Origin: Conchocele bisecta
Lineage: Eukaryota > Mollusca > Bivalvia > Lucinida > Thyasiridae
Length of the DNA stretch: 64,000 nt
Direction: 5' to 3'
Assembly (NCBI GenBank): GCA_029237695.1
Contig: CM055266.1
Coordinates: 114,779,370 to 114,843,369 of the forward strand
Translations under genes and position numbers: made by a program
The notes under the pieces: model-generated
What the model saw: the letters and a program-made list of their open reading frames with translations, nothing else
The model's database searches: none
What the model was told of the DNA's origin: nothing
Shown: in pieces, positions 58,601 through 61,600 of the stretch
Position numbering within the stretch: the stretch's first letter is position 1
How the letters are laid out: each line of letters begins with the position of its first letter

Positions 58601-61600
58601 AATGTTTGTAATTCCAAACGTATGATAGTCTGTAAATTTCACATTAACAATGTTTTCTTGTAAACAATTATTGGATTTACATTTATTGAGCATATGCTGC
58701 ATATGCAGCATATGCTCAATAAATGTAAATCCATCAATTGAAATTACCAGACAATCCTAAATTTGCACTTACGAACATTTTAGTCGTATGAAGTTTAGTG
58801 AAACGGGCCCCAGATTGCGATTGTTTCATTGCAATTCCCATCACATGTTTTTACACTTCACAGTTTTAAAGAATTTCACATCTTTCAATTTCATTTTAGG
58901 AAGAAATGATTTAGACAAGTTTTCACATATTTAGCCTGTGATGTAATTACATGTAGTTTACAATATTTATTTAATTGTAAGTAAAAAGCTAAAATGCAGC
59001 ATCGCCAATAAAGATGTTATTATAATCCTGTAGCCGATTTCACCAACATTGCAAAGTATACTTTAGTAGCAAAGTATATTTTGAGGAAGAAATTTTCAAT
59101 TTTATGATAAATTTATTAATTTTTATTATACTGAATTTATTACATTATCACAGCCAATTTGGCTGTGATAATGTAATAAATTCAGTATAATAATTCTGCA
59201 TACTTTTAATCATGAAATATATGCATTTGTTAGTTCTATATGAAATAATGCATTTCAGGAAAAATAAATGATTACTCCCTCAAAGTATACTTTGCTAGTA
59301 AAGTATACTTTGCAATGTTGATGAAATAGGCTACATGCTTGTTTCCGGTACTGACATTCTGAAGCCATGGCAGTATAATTTGGAAATACAACCCCCTATG
59401 TTATGTTCTTGTAACTGAGCCTGTATATTCAGGTGGTGGGATCACAGGCGAGGATCCTCTACTCGGATGACAAGGGAAGGATTGCCCTGGCCACAGCTTT
59501 CAACAAGGCCGTCTCCGATGGAACACTCAAGGTTTGCTTTCAGTTCATTCATGTACAGCCAAACCTGCTGTGTGGACACCTTATATCGCGCTAACTGCCT
59601 TTAATAGCGCGCCTGTAGCCGATTTCATCAAAATTGCAAAGTATACTTGTCTAGCAAAGTATACTTTGAGGGAGTAATTTATTTTCCTCAAAATGCATTA
59701 TTTCATATAGAATTAACCACTATATATTTGATGATTAAAAGTATTCAGAATTATTGTACTGAATTTATTACATTATCACAGCCAAAATGTAATAAATTCA
59801 GTATAATAAAAATTAATAAATTTATCCTTAAATTGAAAATTTCTCCCTCAAAGTATACTTTGCTAGACAAGTATACTTTGCAATATTGGTGAAATAGGCC
59901 TCAACATCCCCGATTGATTACCTATATAATGTACCTGTGTAACACAGCCACCTGTCTAACGCCGCCACGGTTAGTAAATTCTGTACTGTTTTAATTTAAT
60001 ATTCACCTGTATCAGCGCATCAGAAATACAAAACAGTTTTCCCACAAACTATCAATAAGACAAATACTGCCTTGAAAACATACTATTCCGCATTGCTATG
60101 AAAAGCATTGTAAATTTTGTACAACAAAAATATTGACATATCGGACATGTTCTTAGGTTCACAATCACATGGCATATCTGATTTGATTGTGTTTCAGGGT
60201 CCTGTGATGTGGAGGACCTGACACCTAATTTCATGGCTGACTATATACATATATATATATATTAGTATGCCCCCGCCACCGAATGGTGAGGGGGGCATAT
60301 AGTGCTATCGACATCTGTACGTCCCGAAATCTTAACGCTCGGGTAAATGTCTTATAATATCGGTTTCCTTACACAGATCTGCTTGATATTTCACACACAA
60401 TCATTGATTTAATGGTCCTCTACCGCCTGTGAAAAATCTATGATCGTCCTGCCCCCGCTAAGCCCAGGTTCAAGGTCACATACTTGGTGCGTTTGAAACT
60501 TAACCTGTTTCAGGGCCCTGTGGTGTTAAGTCGTGACCACCATGATGTGAGTGGCACTGACAGTCCATATAGGGAGACCTCCAATATATACGATGGATCA
60601 GCCTTCTGTGCAGGTACGTATTGTTCTGTTGTAAATCACACTTCTTAAATTGCAGAGCAATAGACGAGAATGTCTTCTTTGCTGCATACAGTGCAGACAT
60701 AAATCTGAAGCTCAGTGGAGCAACGTTTGGATATGCCTTTTTGTACTGCTAGTAACACGGAAGTTTATACCTGAAAAAATGTGTTCAGTTTGATCAGTAG
60801 CTACATTTTTTTATGGATGCAACTTCTAGCAAATGCTTGGAATTTCATAGGAAAGCTTTTTGATGTTTATAGTGATTTATTATGAATTACTTGCCTGTAC
60901 TTGAACTAGCATCACTCCTCTATGAAATTGATACATATTTTTAGCATAGCTCACCTCAATTTCGCTGTATTAACTTCCTATACCCTTGCTGTAGCTACGT
61001 TACTAGTTTATGTATTGCACAATGCCTCCAGTCCAAAACATACTGTAGCCAGTCTATAATGTACATTCTAATGTGCTTAACTGTTGCCCAGCTGATCCTG
61101 GTGAATGTCTCGTGTGCGACATGACTGCGCGTACACAAACGCTTATTTTATAATGAAGAGCAGAAACATATGAAACATCCAGTTGGCAGAAAAATGTTAA
61201 CAAACATGGCTTACACCAGAAGTATTTCCTGCATTTTGCATTTATCTTTGTTAGTGTTTTCGGTATAATAAAATAAACATTGCATCTCAGCACGGGTGAA
61301 AGTAGATATTGTTAATCCTCGGAAAATAATGTTGGCTTCGGTTGTTGTCTCTGTCGACATCCAGAGTCGCCCTTGCTGGGATGCAATATTTATATAATAT
61401 TATCTCACTGCTTGCTTGTTTATAGCTACATATTCAATATGGTAGCAGTTTTGTATATATGCTAATATAGTAATATGTGCATGTGTAGTTTAACTCTTTG
61501 CATGCTTGCGGTGAAAATATCTGCCAAACAAATTAGGAGTATATTTTTTATTTCTCTCAATAAATATGTCTTGGAATTTCATTAGAATTGAGTCCTCAGG

